Assembly (NCBI RefSeq): GCF_021026195.1
Contig: NZ_JAJNCT010000009.1
Span: 372,001 to 436,000, forward strand
Reading direction: 5' to 3'
From: Comamonas koreensis
Lineage (GTDB): Bacteria > Pseudomonadota > Gammaproteobacteria > Burkholderiales > Burkholderiaceae_C
DNA length: 64,000 nt
Below are positions 1 to 8,452 of this stretch, piece after piece. A model generated the notes under the pieces. The model worked only from the letters and a program-made list of their open reading frames with translations, was not told where the DNA came from and did not search any database. Made by a program: the position numbers and the translations under genes. Position 1 is the stretch's first letter. The number at the start of each line of letters is the position of its first letter.

Positions 1-496
1 CCAGGTTGCCCGAGAGCCCATGCACCGAGAAGCCATGGCCCAGGCGCTGCGGCGAGAGGCGCTTGTTGAGGATGGTGAAATCCACTGGGTGGAAGGGCGC
101 ATTGCCCAGGCCAGCAAAGATGGCGGCCAGCATCAGCTGCGCATAGCTGTTGGCAGTGCCGGCAATGACACCGGCCACCGCAAAGCTGCTGAGCGCGGCA
201 AACATGATGGGGCGGGCGCCAAAGCGGTCGACCACAAAGCCGGCCAGCGCCTGGCCCACGCCCGAGACGATGAAAAAGGCCGACACCAGCACGCTGAGCT
301 CGGAATAGCTGAAGCCGAAGTCCGCAATCAACCAGGGAAACAGCGGCGGCAGCAGCAGGTGGAAGAAGTGCGAGGAGCCATGGGCCAGGCCCACCAGGCC
401 GATGGTGCGCGAATCCTGCCGCAGGCTGCCCAAGGCTTTCGGGTCGGATGCGCCGGGGTCCGGTGCGGCGTTCGATGTTGTTGTGCTGGTTGTCAT
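1..496 (-). CDS. MFS transporter, partial (N-terminal part)
   Basis: The reading frame starts at the ATG complementary to 494-496 and stays open to the window edge, so only the first 165 residues are present. A soluble leader of about 30 residues is followed by hydrophobic segments (about 32-57, 65-85, 96-115, 118-135). The first cytoplasmic loop reads GQALAGFVVDRFGARP, which is the major-facilitator motif A. The hydrophobic pattern resembles the fosmidomycin-resistance/drug efflux branch of the superfamily, but the substrate cannot be deduced. The gene is divergent from an AraC-type regulator 131 bp away. This arrangement is seen in NimR/NimT-like regulator-exporter pairs, so efflux controlled by that regulator is a reasonable inference. 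Confidence 0.85.
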   Translation of the reverse strand, partial: MTTSTTTSNAAPDPGASDPKALGSLRQDSRTIGLVGLAHGSSHFFHLLLPPLFPWLIADFGFSYSELSVLVSAFFIVSGVGQALAGFVVDRFGARPIMFAALSSFAVAGVIAGTANSYAQLMLAAIFAGLGNAPFHPVDFTILNKRLSPQRLGHGFSVHGLSGNL

Positions 497-518
497 GGCA
501 GCGATGTTAGCCAAAGCC

Positions 519-539
519 CTGTCGGCATGTATGCGACAG
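519..539. promoter_or_regulatory. Inverted repeat in divergent MFS/AraC promoter region
   Basis: CTGTCG and CGACAG form a perfect 6-bp inverted repeat with a 9-bp spacer, in the 131-bp gap between the divergent transporter and AraC-type genes. Its position suits an operator for the adjacent regulator. No -35/-10 pair is clear enough to assign. Confidence 0.35.
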
Positions 540-627
540 AAGGACGATTACTATCGCCAATGTGCCAAGCTGATGCGCCTGGCACGTTTGCCCTTGCCCA
601 CCGCGAACCGCCTTGCGACCTGCCGCC

Positions 628-1539
628 ATGACTTCTGCCGTGACTGCCACCCCGCCCCCACCGGCACGCGCTGCCGCCGGTGGCGACGCTGCCAGTGCCC
701 GCCGTGCCTGGCTGTATGTGGATTCGCTCACCCCGCATCTGTTTGTGCCCACCGCCGATCGCCCCGTGCGCGCCAAGCTGCGCGAGCTCAGCGGGGACAC
801 CCAGGTGCTGCCCCACCAGCATGCCTGGGCGCAGTTGGCCATCTCGGTCACCGGCACCGTGCACCTGCGCGTGCCGTCGGCCACCTTTGTGGTGCCACCC
901 CGGCGCGCGCTGTGGATTCCGCCTGGCGTCGAGCATGCGGTGACCCTGGTGGAGACGGCCGAGCTGCGCACCCTCTACATCTACCAGGCCGAGGGCCAGT
1001 GCGGCCCCGGCCCGGGCGACAGCGCCTCCAATCTGTGGCGCCGCTGCCGTGTGCTGGAGGTCTCCGAGCTGATGCGCGCCCTGGTCTGCGACCTGCCCAC
1101 CGAACCGGATGGCGGACCCGCGCCCAGCGCCGGGCAACTGGCGCGCGAACGCCATGTCAGCGCGCTGCTGCTCGATGAACTGCGCCAGGCCACCCAGCTC
1201 GATCTGCGGGTGGACATGCCGCGCGACAAGCGCCTGCACAGCCTGTGCCAGGCCGTTCTGGACGACCCGCTGGCGCATGACAGCCTGCAGGCCTTTGCGC
1301 ACAACAGCGGCGCCAGCCCCCGCACCATTGCGCGCCTGTTCCGCCAGGAGCTGGGCTGCACCTACCTGCAGTGGCGCCAGCAGGTCATTCTGGCCAAGGC
1401 GGTGGAGCTGGGTGCCAGCGGCCTGGCCATTGGCCAGATTGCCGCCGAGCTGGGCTATACGCCCAGCGCCTTCAGTGCGATGGTGCAGCGCGCCTGCGGT
1501 CTGTCGCCGGTACGTTTTCTGGGTATGCAAACCCGCTAG
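628..1539 (+). CDS. AraC-family transcriptional regulator with cupin N-domain
   Basis: A 303-residue protein from the ATG at 628; the frame also opens at a TTG at 613, but the ATG is preferred. The N-terminal half has a cupin-like sensor region (HQHAWAQL, then WIPPGVEHAV, giving the paired histidines of AraC cupins). The C-terminal 100 residues carry two helix-turn-helix units, ASPRTIARLFRQELG and IGQIAAELGYTPSAFSAMVQR, the AraC DNA-binding domain. The architecture and the divergent MFS neighbour match the NimR/YdeO-like group that controls an adjacent exporter. The effector is unknown. The downstream flavin-reductase-like gene begins 48 bp later and may be co-transcribed. Confidence 0.9.
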   Translation: MTSAVTATPPPPARAAAGGDAASARRAWLYVDSLTPHLFVPTADRPVRAKLRELSGDTQVLPHQHAWAQLAISVTGTVHLRVPSATFVVPPRRALWIPPGVEHAVTLVETAELRTLYIYQAEGQCGPGPGDSASNLWRRCRVLEVSELMRALVCDLPTEPDGGPAPSAGQLARERHVSALLLDELRQATQLDLRVDMPRDKRLHSLCQAVLDDPLAHDSLQAFAHNSGASPRTIARLFRQELGCTYLQWRQQVILAKAVELGASGLAIGQIAAELGYTPSAFSAMVQRACGLSPVRFLGMQTR

Positions 1540-1587
1540 GAATCTGTTCTCCCCCGTCTCGTCTCCAACCTCTGTCATTGCCCCACC

Positions 1588-2202
1588 ATGCCCCTGCACA
1601 GCTACGAACCCCGCCAAGGCCACCGCCTGCCCCATGATCCCTTCAACGCCATCGTCGGCCCGCGCCCGATTGGCTGGATCTCCAGCATCAGCAGCAGCGG
1701 TGTGCTGAACCTGGCGCCCTACAGCTTCTTCAATGCCTTCAACTATGTGCCGCCCATCGTCGGCTTTGCCAGCGTGGGGCGCAAGGACAGCCTGAACAAC
1801 ATCGAGGCCACGGGCGAGTTTGTGTGGAACCTGGCGAGCGAACCGCTGGCCGAGGCGATGAACCAGAGCTGCGCAGCCGTCGGCCCCGAGGTCAATGAGT
1901 TCGAACTGGCGGGCCTGGCCACCGAACCCTCGCACCTGGTGCGCCCACCGCGCGTGCAAGCCAGCCTGGTGACGATGGAATGCCGCTGTACCCAGATCGT
2001 GCAGCTGCAGACCGCGCAAGGCACGCAGGTGCCTACCTGGCTGGTGCTGGGCGAGGTGGTCAAGGTGCACATCGACGAGCAGCTGTTGCAGGACGGCATC
2101 TACCAGACGGCAGCGGGCCAACCGCTGCTGCGCGGCGGTGGGCCGGGCGACTATTTCACGATCAGCGAGGCTGGCAAGTTTGTGATGCGCCGGCCCAAGT
2201 GA
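1588..2202 (+). CDS. Flavin reductase-like domain protein (FMN-binding, DIM6/NTAB type)
   Basis: The 204-residue product has the FMN-binding split-barrel layout of the flavin reductase-like family. PFNAIVGPRPIGWISS near residues 18-33 and LAPYSFFNAFNYVPPIVGFAS at about 46-66 are typical flavin-contacting segments, and GEFVWNLAS follows. Members bind FMN; some reduce flavin and others are of unknown role. There is no signal peptide, so it should be cytoplasmic. It follows the AraC-type regulator on the same strand with a 48-bp gap, which suggests a shared transcript, but nothing in the sequence fixes a substrate. Confidence 0.8.
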   Translation: MPLHSYEPRQGHRLPHDPFNAIVGPRPIGWISSISSSGVLNLAPYSFFNAFNYVPPIVGFASVGRKDSLNNIEATGEFVWNLASEPLAEAMNQSCAAVGPEVNEFELAGLATEPSHLVRPPRVQASLVTMECRCTQIVQLQTAQGTQVPTWLVLGEVVKVHIDEQLLQDGIYQTAAGQPLLRGGGPGDYFTISEAGKFVMRRPK

Positions 2203-2217
2203 TGCGGCAGGCCGGCC

Positions 2218-2847
2218 TCAGTCGCAGCGCATGCCGGTAGCCGCCGCAAAGCTGCCCAGCGACCAGCCCTGGCCCAGCAGAAACATGCGGGTGCTGAGCG
2301 GATCGAGCCGCTCGGGCGCCAAGCGGTCGCCGAGGTAGTGCATTTTCTTGTTGTTGATATCGACATAGCCCAGCCGGTGGCTGGCAGCGAGCTTGTGCCA
2401 GAGCGCATGCGCGCCGGGTGACTGGCGCGCGCCAGTGACCAGGCACAGGCCTGCATCGAGCGCCCAGCGGTAGATGCAGGAGGCCAGGCCCTTGCGCTGG
2501 TAGGCGGGGTCAAAGCGGCTGTGCGGGCCGCGTATGTAGCGGTCGGCGCGCTTGTCCAGCTCGATCAGGCGGTTGAAGACGGTAAAGCCCGCAATGCGGT
2601 GCTCCAGCTGGTCTTCGACATAGACATAGAACTCGCCATCGGCACTGCGGTAGCGGATCGCGAAACGGGGGTCGGACAAAGGGATCTCGGGCAGGCCATG
2701 GAGCCTGTCGCCGGGGGTGTGGATGCGATCGTGGATGGAGGCGCATTCGCCTTCGAGTTGATGGGGTGGAATCGGGCTCACATCGATGCGCAACTCCACC
2801 GGCCGGTACAGCCAGGATGCCCAGAAGGGCGGTATCGCGAGGTTCAT
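2218..2847 (-). CDS. GNAT-family N-acetyltransferase
   Basis: I place the start at the ATG complementary to 2845-2847 because AGGAG lies just upstream; the frame itself opens 126 bp earlier without support. The 209-residue product has a GNAT-like core. YVYVEDQLEHRIAGFTVFNR (72-93 region) resembles strands 2-4, QRKGLAS at 117-123 fits the acetyl-CoA pyrophosphate loop (Q/R-x-x-G-x-A), and HALWHKL at 147-153 resembles the conserved C-terminal helix. The acceptor is unknown. It is convergent with the flavin-reductase-like gene (15 bp apart) and separated from the repeat-protein operon upstream by a terminator. Confidence 0.7.
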   Translation of the reverse strand: MNLAIPPFWASWLYRPVELRIDVSPIPPHQLEGECASIHDRIHTPGDRLHGLPEIPLSDPRFAIRYRSADGEFYVYVEDQLEHRIAGFTVFNRLIELDKRADRYIRGPHSRFDPAYQRKGLASCIYRWALDAGLCLVTGARQSPGAHALWHKLAASHRLGYVDINNKKMHYLGDRLAPERLDPLSTRMFLLGQGWSLGSFAAATGMRCD

Positions 2848-2937
2848 CAAAAACTCCTGCAGTGGAAAACCCGGCAGGTTAGCGCCGGCGCCATTTCGCA
2901 CGCAAAGGGTGCGATATGTACTGCTTCTCGAAGACCT

Positions 2938-2967
2938 AAAAAAGCCCGCCTGGTTGCCCAGGCGGGC
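2938..2967 (-). terminator. Rho-independent terminator after the large repeat-protein gene
   Basis: GCCCGCCTGG and CCAGGCGGGC form a 10-bp stem with a 4-base loop (2944-2967). On the minus strand it is followed by a run of six T. It lies 25 bp downstream of the stop of the 1003-residue protein and ends that operon before the acetyltransferase. Confidence 0.9.
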
Positions 2968-2991
2968 TGTCAAAGTGCAAGGCCTTGCGGC

Positions 2992-5900
2992 TTATTGCAC
3001 ACCCAATGTCATCGACGAGGTGGCACGGTTGCCAATCGCCACCGCAGACGAGCGGTTGCCCGATACATTGATGCCGTTGGTAGCGGGCACACCGGAGGCG
3101 CTGTAGCTGCCATTGACGACGGCCGACACGTTGCCACTGTTGATCTGGTTGGAAACGAGTGCCGCACTGGCCATTTGCTGACCGGGCAAGGCCGACACAT
3201 TCACCACGTTTTCAGCGTTGTTGCCTACGGCCGTGGCGCTGGCGGTGTTGCCGCTCAGATTGAGGGAGCTGCCACGGGTGAAGGCATCGGCGTTCAGGCT
3301 TGCGGTGGCGACCACATTGCCGCTGTTGGTCTGCGCATTGAGCAGGCCCACGGCCGATCCGCTGTTGAGCGCCGTGCCTGCACCTACTTGCACGCTGTTG
3401 AGCGAGGTGTTGCCTGCAGCCACTGCCAGCGCCTGGTTGCCGGTGGTAGTGATGTTGCCATCGAGGCGGTTGGCCGCAGTGCCTTGCATCTGCAGGTTGG
3501 CGGTAGAAGCCACGGCACCGGAATTACCCTGCACATTGCCCAGCAAGACGGCCTGGTCGCTCGCAAGCGTGCCGGCTGTCACGGTCAGCTGGTTGTTGGC
3601 CACGTTGGCACGGGCCAGGCTGCTGGCCTGGTTGCCAGTGATGGTGGTGTTGCCGCTGGGATCGGTGACCACACTGCGGCCACTGAGGATCTGCATCTCG
3701 GTGGTGGCCGTGGTGTCACCTGCCGACAACTGCAGGTTGCCCAACAGGTTGGGCTGGGTGCCGGCCGCACTCAAGGTGCTGGTGGCCTGGATGTCCAGCG
3801 CATTGGTTGCCTGGTTCTGGCTGGCATTGGCGCTGAACTGGTTGCCGCTCACCACCAGTTCGTGGCCGCCTGCGCGCGTGGTGACAGGTGTCAGGTTGCT
3901 CGTACCCTCAACGCCCAGGTTGACCTTGGTCAGTGCGCTTGCATTGCCCGATTGCACGGCCTGCACATTGAACAGGTAGGCTGCCGAGTTGCCATCGATG
4001 CGGCTGCCAGAGAGCGCGACCTGGTTGTCCGCCTGGTTGATGATCGCGTCCGAGCCGCCCACATTACCGCTGACCGTGAGGCTGGAACCCGAGGCCGTAT
4101 TGGCACGCAGACCGATCAGCATGGGGACCGGATCGGGAGAAGGGCTCAGGCTGGTGAGCCCGGCGACCGTGGCGCTGACATCGCCTGAGCCATGGCCCTG
4201 CTGGTTGATGACCGCAGCGGCAGAGTCTGTCACGCCGTTGGTGGCATTGACACGGGCCAGGTTACTGGCCTTCTGGCTGGCAGCGTTGGCGTTGAACTGG
4301 TTGCCGCTGACCACCAAGGTGGCATTGCTGGCGCTGGTGGTAGTTGCGCCCACCAGGTTGGATCCGGTGCTAGCCTGGACCTCGCCCGTCGCATGGCCCT
4401 GCGTGTTGGTCACCAGCGCGGACGATTGCGTCACCGCATTATCGGCACCAAGCTGGGCGTCGTTGGTGGCGGAGGCTGCCGTCGCTTCGGAACTGAGCTG
4501 GTTGCCGCTCACCGTCAGGCTGGTGCCAGACAGACTGGTGGAGCTGCTGCCGATGCGCGCAACGCTGGCACTGGCCGAAACGGCACCCCCCATGTTCAGC
4601 TGGGTGTTGGACGTGGTGGCCTGGCTGTCAGCGATGTTGCTGGCGCCGGCACGGGTCTGGTTGCTGGCGCTGGAGCCCTGGGCCTGGGCCTGTACCAGGT
4701 TGCCGCTGACGCTCAGGGTGTCATTGGTGCTGTCCAGGGTCTGCACGCCCAGCGATCCCACATTGGCACCAGCTGTGACAACGGGCGAGCTCAGGGTTTG
4801 GGAATTCGAAGTCTCCAACACCGCACCGCTGATGGAGCCTGCAGCCGCCACGGCCGTGCGGTTGCTGCCGCTATTGCCATCGGCTTGGGCGCTGACGCTG
4901 TTGCCGGCGACGCTGTAGCTGTTGTTGGCCGAGCTAGGCTTCTGGTTGTCGATGCCCAGCGTGGTTGCCGAGCCTGAGGCGATGACAACACCGCTATTGG
5001 CCTGGGTCGCCGTGGTGCCCAAAACCGTATTGGGCGCCTGCACCACGTCACCGGATGACGTGATCTGCAGGGTACTGGTCTGCTGGTTGCCGCCAGCGGA
5101 GGCTTGCACCTGGTTGCCGCTCACGCTCAGCGTGCTGTCCGTCATGGGCTGGTTGGGGGTGCCCTGAACCCGGATACCCAGCAAACTACCGACCGAGCTG
5201 ATGCCGAAAACGTTGCCCTCGGCCACTTGGTCAACGCTGCTGCTGGCATCGGCCCCCACATTGACGCTGCTGCCCTGCACCTGGATACCTGCCTGGGTGG
5301 TATTGGCCTGCGCGCTGGCATCGATCTTGTTGCCCGAGACGCTCAGCCTCAGGTTGTCCATGGCATTGGCGGGGTTGGCACCACCGGTCTGGTTCAGGCG
5401 GATACCCACCTGGTTCAGCGTAGTGAAGGCTGTCACCGCGCCGGTTGCCGCCTGGCCCTGGGTGACGGTAGCCGTCGCCGGGGTGTTCATGTCAACCGCC
5501 GTGCCGGTGATCTGCATGGTGCCCACTGCCGTGCTGCCGATCGCCGCTGCGCTGGCTTCGTTGTTACTCACGCTGGCGGTATCACCATCGTGGTTGCCGA
5601 CCACATTGGCGGCATTGACGCCGACCGTGCCCGAGGTGATGCTGCTGACGGTGCTATTGACCTGCTGGGCAATGTCCACCGTTGGCTGCGCTGGTAGCTG
5701 GTTGTTGATGGTCAGGGCAGCAGCGGCACCGGTATCGAGCCGGTGCTGGTTGCCAATAGCCAGCGCATCCACGCCATTGCCATTCACCACACCGTTGCCG
5801 GGAAAGGTGGTGTACTGCGCATTGCTGTTGTTTTGTGCGTTAACGACCCCATCGCTGGTCTGGTTGGTTGTGGGCCCGGTCACCGGAAGGGTTCCGTTGC

Positions 5901-6003
5901 TCTGCGCCAGCGCCACGCCCGAGGTGGCAGCGATCAATGCGGCCGCAGCGGCCAGTGGAGCCAGGCGTGCCCGGCGAAGAGAGGTTGGGTGCTTGTGGGA
6001 CAT
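2992..6003 (-). CDS. Secreted repeat protein, HfaD-like candidate holdfast-anchor/amyloid-type surface protein
   Basis: A 1003-residue protein with a Sec signal peptide (residues 1-33, cleavage ALA-QS) and AGGAGA just before the ATG. The mature part is almost entirely low-complexity, rich in N, S, A, G, T, V and Q and without cysteine. It is built from about 13 imperfect units of roughly 55-80 residues. Each opens with LxVSGNxxxAxA and ends with NxQxxGxVxAxxxxxG. Such Asn/Gln/Gly periodicity suits a beta-solenoid or amyloid-like fold. It is the last gene after a small secreted protein and a CsgG/HfaB-like lipoprotein, the order of Caulobacter hfaA-hfaB-hfaD. HfaD is about 400 residues from memory, so this would be much longer. 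Function as surface anchor or adhesin is inferred from context. Confidence 0.65.
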   Translation of the reverse strand: MSHKHPTSLRRARLAPLAAAAALIAATSGVALAQSNGTLPVTGPTTNQTSDGVVNAQNNSNAQYTTFPGNGVVNGNGVDALAIGNQHRLDTGAAAALTINNQLPAQPTVDIAQQVNSTVSSITSGTVGVNAANVVGNHDGDTASVSNNEASAAAIGSTAVGTMQITGTAVDMNTPATATVTQGQAATGAVTAFTTLNQVGIRLNQTGGANPANAMDNLRLSVSGNKIDASAQANTTQAGIQVQGSSVNVGADASSSVDQVAEGNVFGISSVGSLLGIRVQGTPNQPMTDSTLSVSGNQVQASAGGNQQTSTLQITSSGDVVQAPNTVLGTTATQANSGVVIASGSATTLGIDNQKPSSANNSYSVAGNSVSAQADGNSGSNRTAVAAAGSISGAVLETSNSQTLSSPVVTAGANVGSLGVQTLDSTNDTLSVSGNLVQAQAQGSSASNQTRAGASNIADSQATTSNTQLNMGGAVSASASVARIGSSSTSLSGTSLTVSGNQLSSEATAASATNDAQLGADNAVTQSSALVTNTQGHATGEVQASTGSNLVGATTTSASNATLVVSGNQFNANAASQKASNLARVNATNGVTDSAAAVINQQGHGSGDVSATVAGLTSLSPSPDPVPMLIGLRANTASGSSLTVSGNVGGSDAIINQADNQVALSGSRIDGNSAAYLFNVQAVQSGNASALTKVNLGVEGTSNLTPVTTRAGGHELVVSGNQFSANASQNQATNALDIQATSTLSAAGTQPNLLGNLQLSAGDTTATTEMQILSGRSVVTDPSGNTTITGNQASSLARANVANNQLTVTAGTLASDQAVLLGNVQGNSGAVASTANLQMQGTAANRLDGNITTTGNQALAVAAGNTSLNSVQVGAGTALNSGSAVGLLNAQTNSGNVVATASLNADAFTRGSSLNLSGNTASATAVGNNAENVVNVSALPGQQMASAALVSNQINSGNVSAVVNGSYSASGVPATNGINVSGNRSSAVAIGNRATSSMTLGVQ

Positions 6004-6056
6004 GACTGTCTCCTAGTGGTACAGGGAGGAAAACTAGACGTGATTTGGGTGTTTTA

Positions 6057-6110
6057 TGCTCTAAGTGCCCGTCTATAAAGCGCTAGAAGCTATTAAATTG
6101 ATAGCGAAAA
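6057..6110. repeat. Comamonadaceae-type dispersed intergenic repeat
   Basis: The gap between the HfaB-like and repeat-protein genes contains GCGCTAGAAGCTATTAAATT followed by GATAGC, with GCTCTAAGTGCCCGTCTATA to its left. I recall this as the recurring AGCGCTAGAAGCTAT-type element scattered through Acidovorax, Delftia and related genomes. Only one clear copy is visible here, so the call rests on memory of the element. It may affect expression of the downstream gene relative to hfaB. Confidence 0.5.
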
Positions 6111-6121
6111 AACGATGCCGC

Positions 6122-7489
6122 TCAGGGTTTGATCTGCAGGCGGGCCAGCAGGCGGTAGCCCGCGCCGTAGCGGTGTACGGTGGTGTCGCCGGGCGTAGGC
6201 CGCCACTGCACCTGCACCTGGCTGGGTGGAATACCGTGCTGCGCCAGCTCGGCGCGCAGCACTTGCAGGCGCTCCTCGGTCAGCGCATCGCGCCGGGCGG
6301 GGTTCTGGTCGTTTTCGTTCTCACGCGCCAGCAGTGCCATGCGCACGCCCTGGCCGGCGCGCAGTCGGGTGGCCACCGTGTCTGCGGCGGTGGCCGATTG
6401 CTGGGCGATACGGGTGTTGTTTTCTTCAAATACGACGTCCAGCGAGGTCATCGCAGCGGCGGTTTTCTCGGGCATCGGCTGGGTCGCTGCCGCAGCCGGT
6501 GCAGCTGCTGGCACAGGTGCCGGAGCAGGTGCAACGGCCGGTGCGACTGGCGCCTCACCCACTGGCGCAGCCGCCTCGCCGGCCACCGTCCTGGAAGCGT
6601 CCATGCAAGGGGCTGATGGGGTTTGCGTCACGGTGCTGATCAGCTCCAGCACGCCCTGTTCCAAGGTGGTGCGCACGCCCAGTTGCACAGGCTCCAGGTC
6701 CTTGCTGCCGGCATTGATGTCGAACAGGTTGCTGCCGAAGAAGCGGAAGATGCCCGCACCAATCTCGCGCCCCACAATCTGCTTTTGCAGGCTGACGGCA
6801 CGCACCACGCGCAAGGTCTTGGTCTCGACGATGCGCAGATCGGCACCCACATTCATCGTGAAGACGCGGTAGCGCGGGCCGATCTGGTTGACCTGGGCTT
6901 CGATGCCGCCGGACTGGATGTTGTAGTTCACCTCGGTGAGGCCGCCGATGATGTAGTAATCGGAGCGCAGGATGGAGCCGCCGTAGTACGGCAGCCAGGG
7001 CACCGCACGCTGGCCCTTCTCATCGGCCAGCGCGTGCTGGTTGCCATCGCCCAGCTGGCGCCGGTCGGTGTAGGCCAGCTCCAGCTCGGCCACGCGGGTG
7101 TCAAAGCGCTCGCGCACATCGATGGCGCCGCCGAGCTTGCCCAGCGCCGAATAGACCATCAAGGAGCCGCCCTGGGTGACGACATTGCCGTCGCCTTGCG
7201 AGTACTTGCCGGTGTAGTCCTTGATGTCGCCCACGGCAATCGACAGCGGTGGGCGGCCCTTGCCTTGCTCAACGATGCGGTGTGACAGGCAGGCAAAGCT
7301 GTTGTCCAGCGGTGTGCCGTTGTGGCGCGGGCCGGGGCCCTGCATCACCGGCGCTTCGTCATCGGCCATGCGCACCTGCTGGTAGGTGGGCAGGGCGCAG
7401 CCGCTCAGCAGCAAGGTGGCGGCCAGCGCCGACAGGGTCATCGTGCGGCGGGGCAGCGGGCCGCGCGGGGAAAGGTTCAAAGCGTGCAT
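6122..7489 (-). CDS. hfaB: CsgG/HfaB-family outer-membrane secretion lipoprotein with OmpA-like C-terminal region
   Basis: A 455-residue lipoprotein starting at the ATG complementary to 7487-7489 behind GGAGGA. The lipobox LSGC puts the lipidated cysteine at residue 31. Residues about 60-290 are CsgG-like (LSIAVGDIKDYTGKYSQGDG, then SDYYIIGGLTEVNYN, FTMNVGADLRIVETKT and GREIGAGIFRFFG). CsgG proteins form nonameric outer-membrane pores that export curli-type subunits; HfaB does this for holdfast anchors. An Ala/Pro-rich linker (about 300-345) leads to a C-terminal region (RRDALTEERLQVLRAELAQHGI) that looks like the peptidoglycan-binding OmpA fold, which curli CsgG lacks. It lies 19 bp after the small secreted protein gene. 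The symbol is by family and synteny, not proven orthology. Confidence 0.75.
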   Translation of the reverse strand: MHALNLSPRGPLPRRTMTLSALAATLLLSGCALPTYQQVRMADDEAPVMQGPGPRHNGTPLDNSFACLSHRIVEQGKGRPPLSIAVGDIKDYTGKYSQGDGNVVTQGGSLMVYSALGKLGGAIDVRERFDTRVAELELAYTDRRQLGDGNQHALADEKGQRAVPWLPYYGGSILRSDYYIIGGLTEVNYNIQSGGIEAQVNQIGPRYRVFTMNVGADLRIVETKTLRVVRAVSLQKQIVGREIGAGIFRFFGSNLFDINAGSKDLEPVQLGVRTTLEQGVLELISTVTQTPSAPCMDASRTVAGEAAAPVGEAPVAPAVAPAPAPVPAAAPAAAATQPMPEKTAAAMTSLDVVFEENNTRIAQQSATAADTVATRLRAGQGVRMALLARENENDQNPARRDALTEERLQVLRAELAQHGIPPSQVQVQWRPTPGDTTVHRYGAGYRLLARLQIKP

Positions 7490-7508
7490 GGTGTCCTCCG
7501 TCCGCGCT

Positions 7509-8084
7509 TTAGTTGATGGCACCGCTGGCACCAAACTGGCAGGCTGAACTGCCGCTCACGTTGGTGCTTTGGTTGCCGCTGTTGTTTTGCGCGACCTGCA
7601 TGTCCTGCTGGCCATGGGCGTTTTCGCTGTTGATGGGCGCCATCGTGGTGCTCGATGGGCTGCCCTGCACGCCGCTGCTGATGGCGCCTGTGTTGCTCTG
7701 GTTGTTGTTGGCCACGCCACCACGGCCCAGGTTGTCGCTGCTTTCGCTGGCGCTGCCGGTGCTCGATGCGCTGTTGCCGGCCGATGCATTGGTCTGCGGC
7801 GATGCGACCTGGTTGGCCTGGTCGGCCGAGCTGCTGTTACCGGCGGCGGTGGGCTGGAAATTGCAGTTCACCTGGCGCTCGATGTTGGTGATGTAAGTGC
7901 TTTTGAAGGCGTCGTAGTAGCCGCCTTTTTTCTTCTCGATCAGGTCGTTGGTGAGGGCCCGGTTGGCCCGGTCGGCGCTGGTCTGGAACTGCCAGGGCAC
8001 CGATTCGCCGAGCCAGCCTTGTGCGTGGCTGGAAGCGGCCGCCGTCAGCAGGGCAGCGGCGAGGTAGAGGGAGCTGTGTTTCAT
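7509..8084 (-). CDS. Small secreted protein, HfaA-like candidate subunit of the CsgG-exported structure
   Basis: The 191-residue product starts at the ATG complementary to 8082-8084 with GAGGAC upstream. It has a signal peptide ending SHA-QG (cleavage after residue 21). The mature N-terminal part (about 22-75) is ordinary and lysine-containing; the rest is rich in N, S, Q, A and G with recurring NxxSxxQ spacing (for example NNNQSNTGAISSGVQG). Two cysteines, one in VNCNFQP and one in SACQFGA near the end, could form a disulfide. It is first in the three-gene unit with the HfaB-like pore and the giant repeat protein. Position, size and composition match HfaA, an amyloid-like anchor protein, but similarity is mainly contextual. 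Confidence 0.6.
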   Translation of the reverse strand: MKHSSLYLAAALLTAAASSHAQGWLGESVPWQFQTSADRANRALTNDLIEKKKGGYYDAFKSTYITNIERQVNCNFQPTAAGNSSSADQANQVASPQTNASAGNSASSTGSASESSDNLGRGGVANNNQSNTGAISSGVQGSPSSTTMAPINSENAHGQQDMQVAQNNSGNQSTNVSGSSACQFGASGAIN

Positions 8085-8452
8085 GTCGTCCTCACAGTTG
8101 GGTGTTGTGCTGTTCATGGGCAAAACAGATGGAGCGACGACAGGCATCCCATGGCGGCCAGCCATCGCATGGGATACATGGTCGGCTGGTAGTAAGCAAT
8201 TGTAAATAGACCAGATGTACTAGCCTAGAGGCAGTTTTGCGGTGTGAAACCTTGTTAAATGGGTGGCATAAATTCTCAATAAATCCATAAAAATCATTGG
8301 ACTTTTAAAATTTTTTGCGGATACTAACAATCTATCGATGTCACCGAGATGCACACTAGTTCATATGGACTATTGGTTGCTTTGGTAAATAGATGTAAGG
8401 TACAGGCCATGAAGACATGCGCCCACCATGCCGCAAGAAGGAGCCTGCGGAT
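8085..8452. promoter_or_regulatory. AT-rich divergent promoter region between surface-protein operon and response regulator
   Basis: This 368-bp gap holds no convincing gene. Its middle (about 8200-8400) is much richer in A+T than the flanks, with A/T tracts around 8258-8315. It should contain both divergent promoters and is the likely place for the adjacent response regulator to bind. No operator can be assigned by eye. Confidence 0.6.

Noticed and set aside
493..2121. Long minus-strand open frame of 542 codons
   Set aside because: It overlaps the AraC regulator and flavin-reductase-like genes in antisense. Its translation is His/Gln/Arg-rich with no domain, typical of the reverse frame of GC-rich genes.
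2521..4188. Plus-strand open frame of 555 codons
   Set aside because: Antisense to the acetyltransferase and the giant repeat protein. Its apparent repeats simply mirror the repeats of the real gene.
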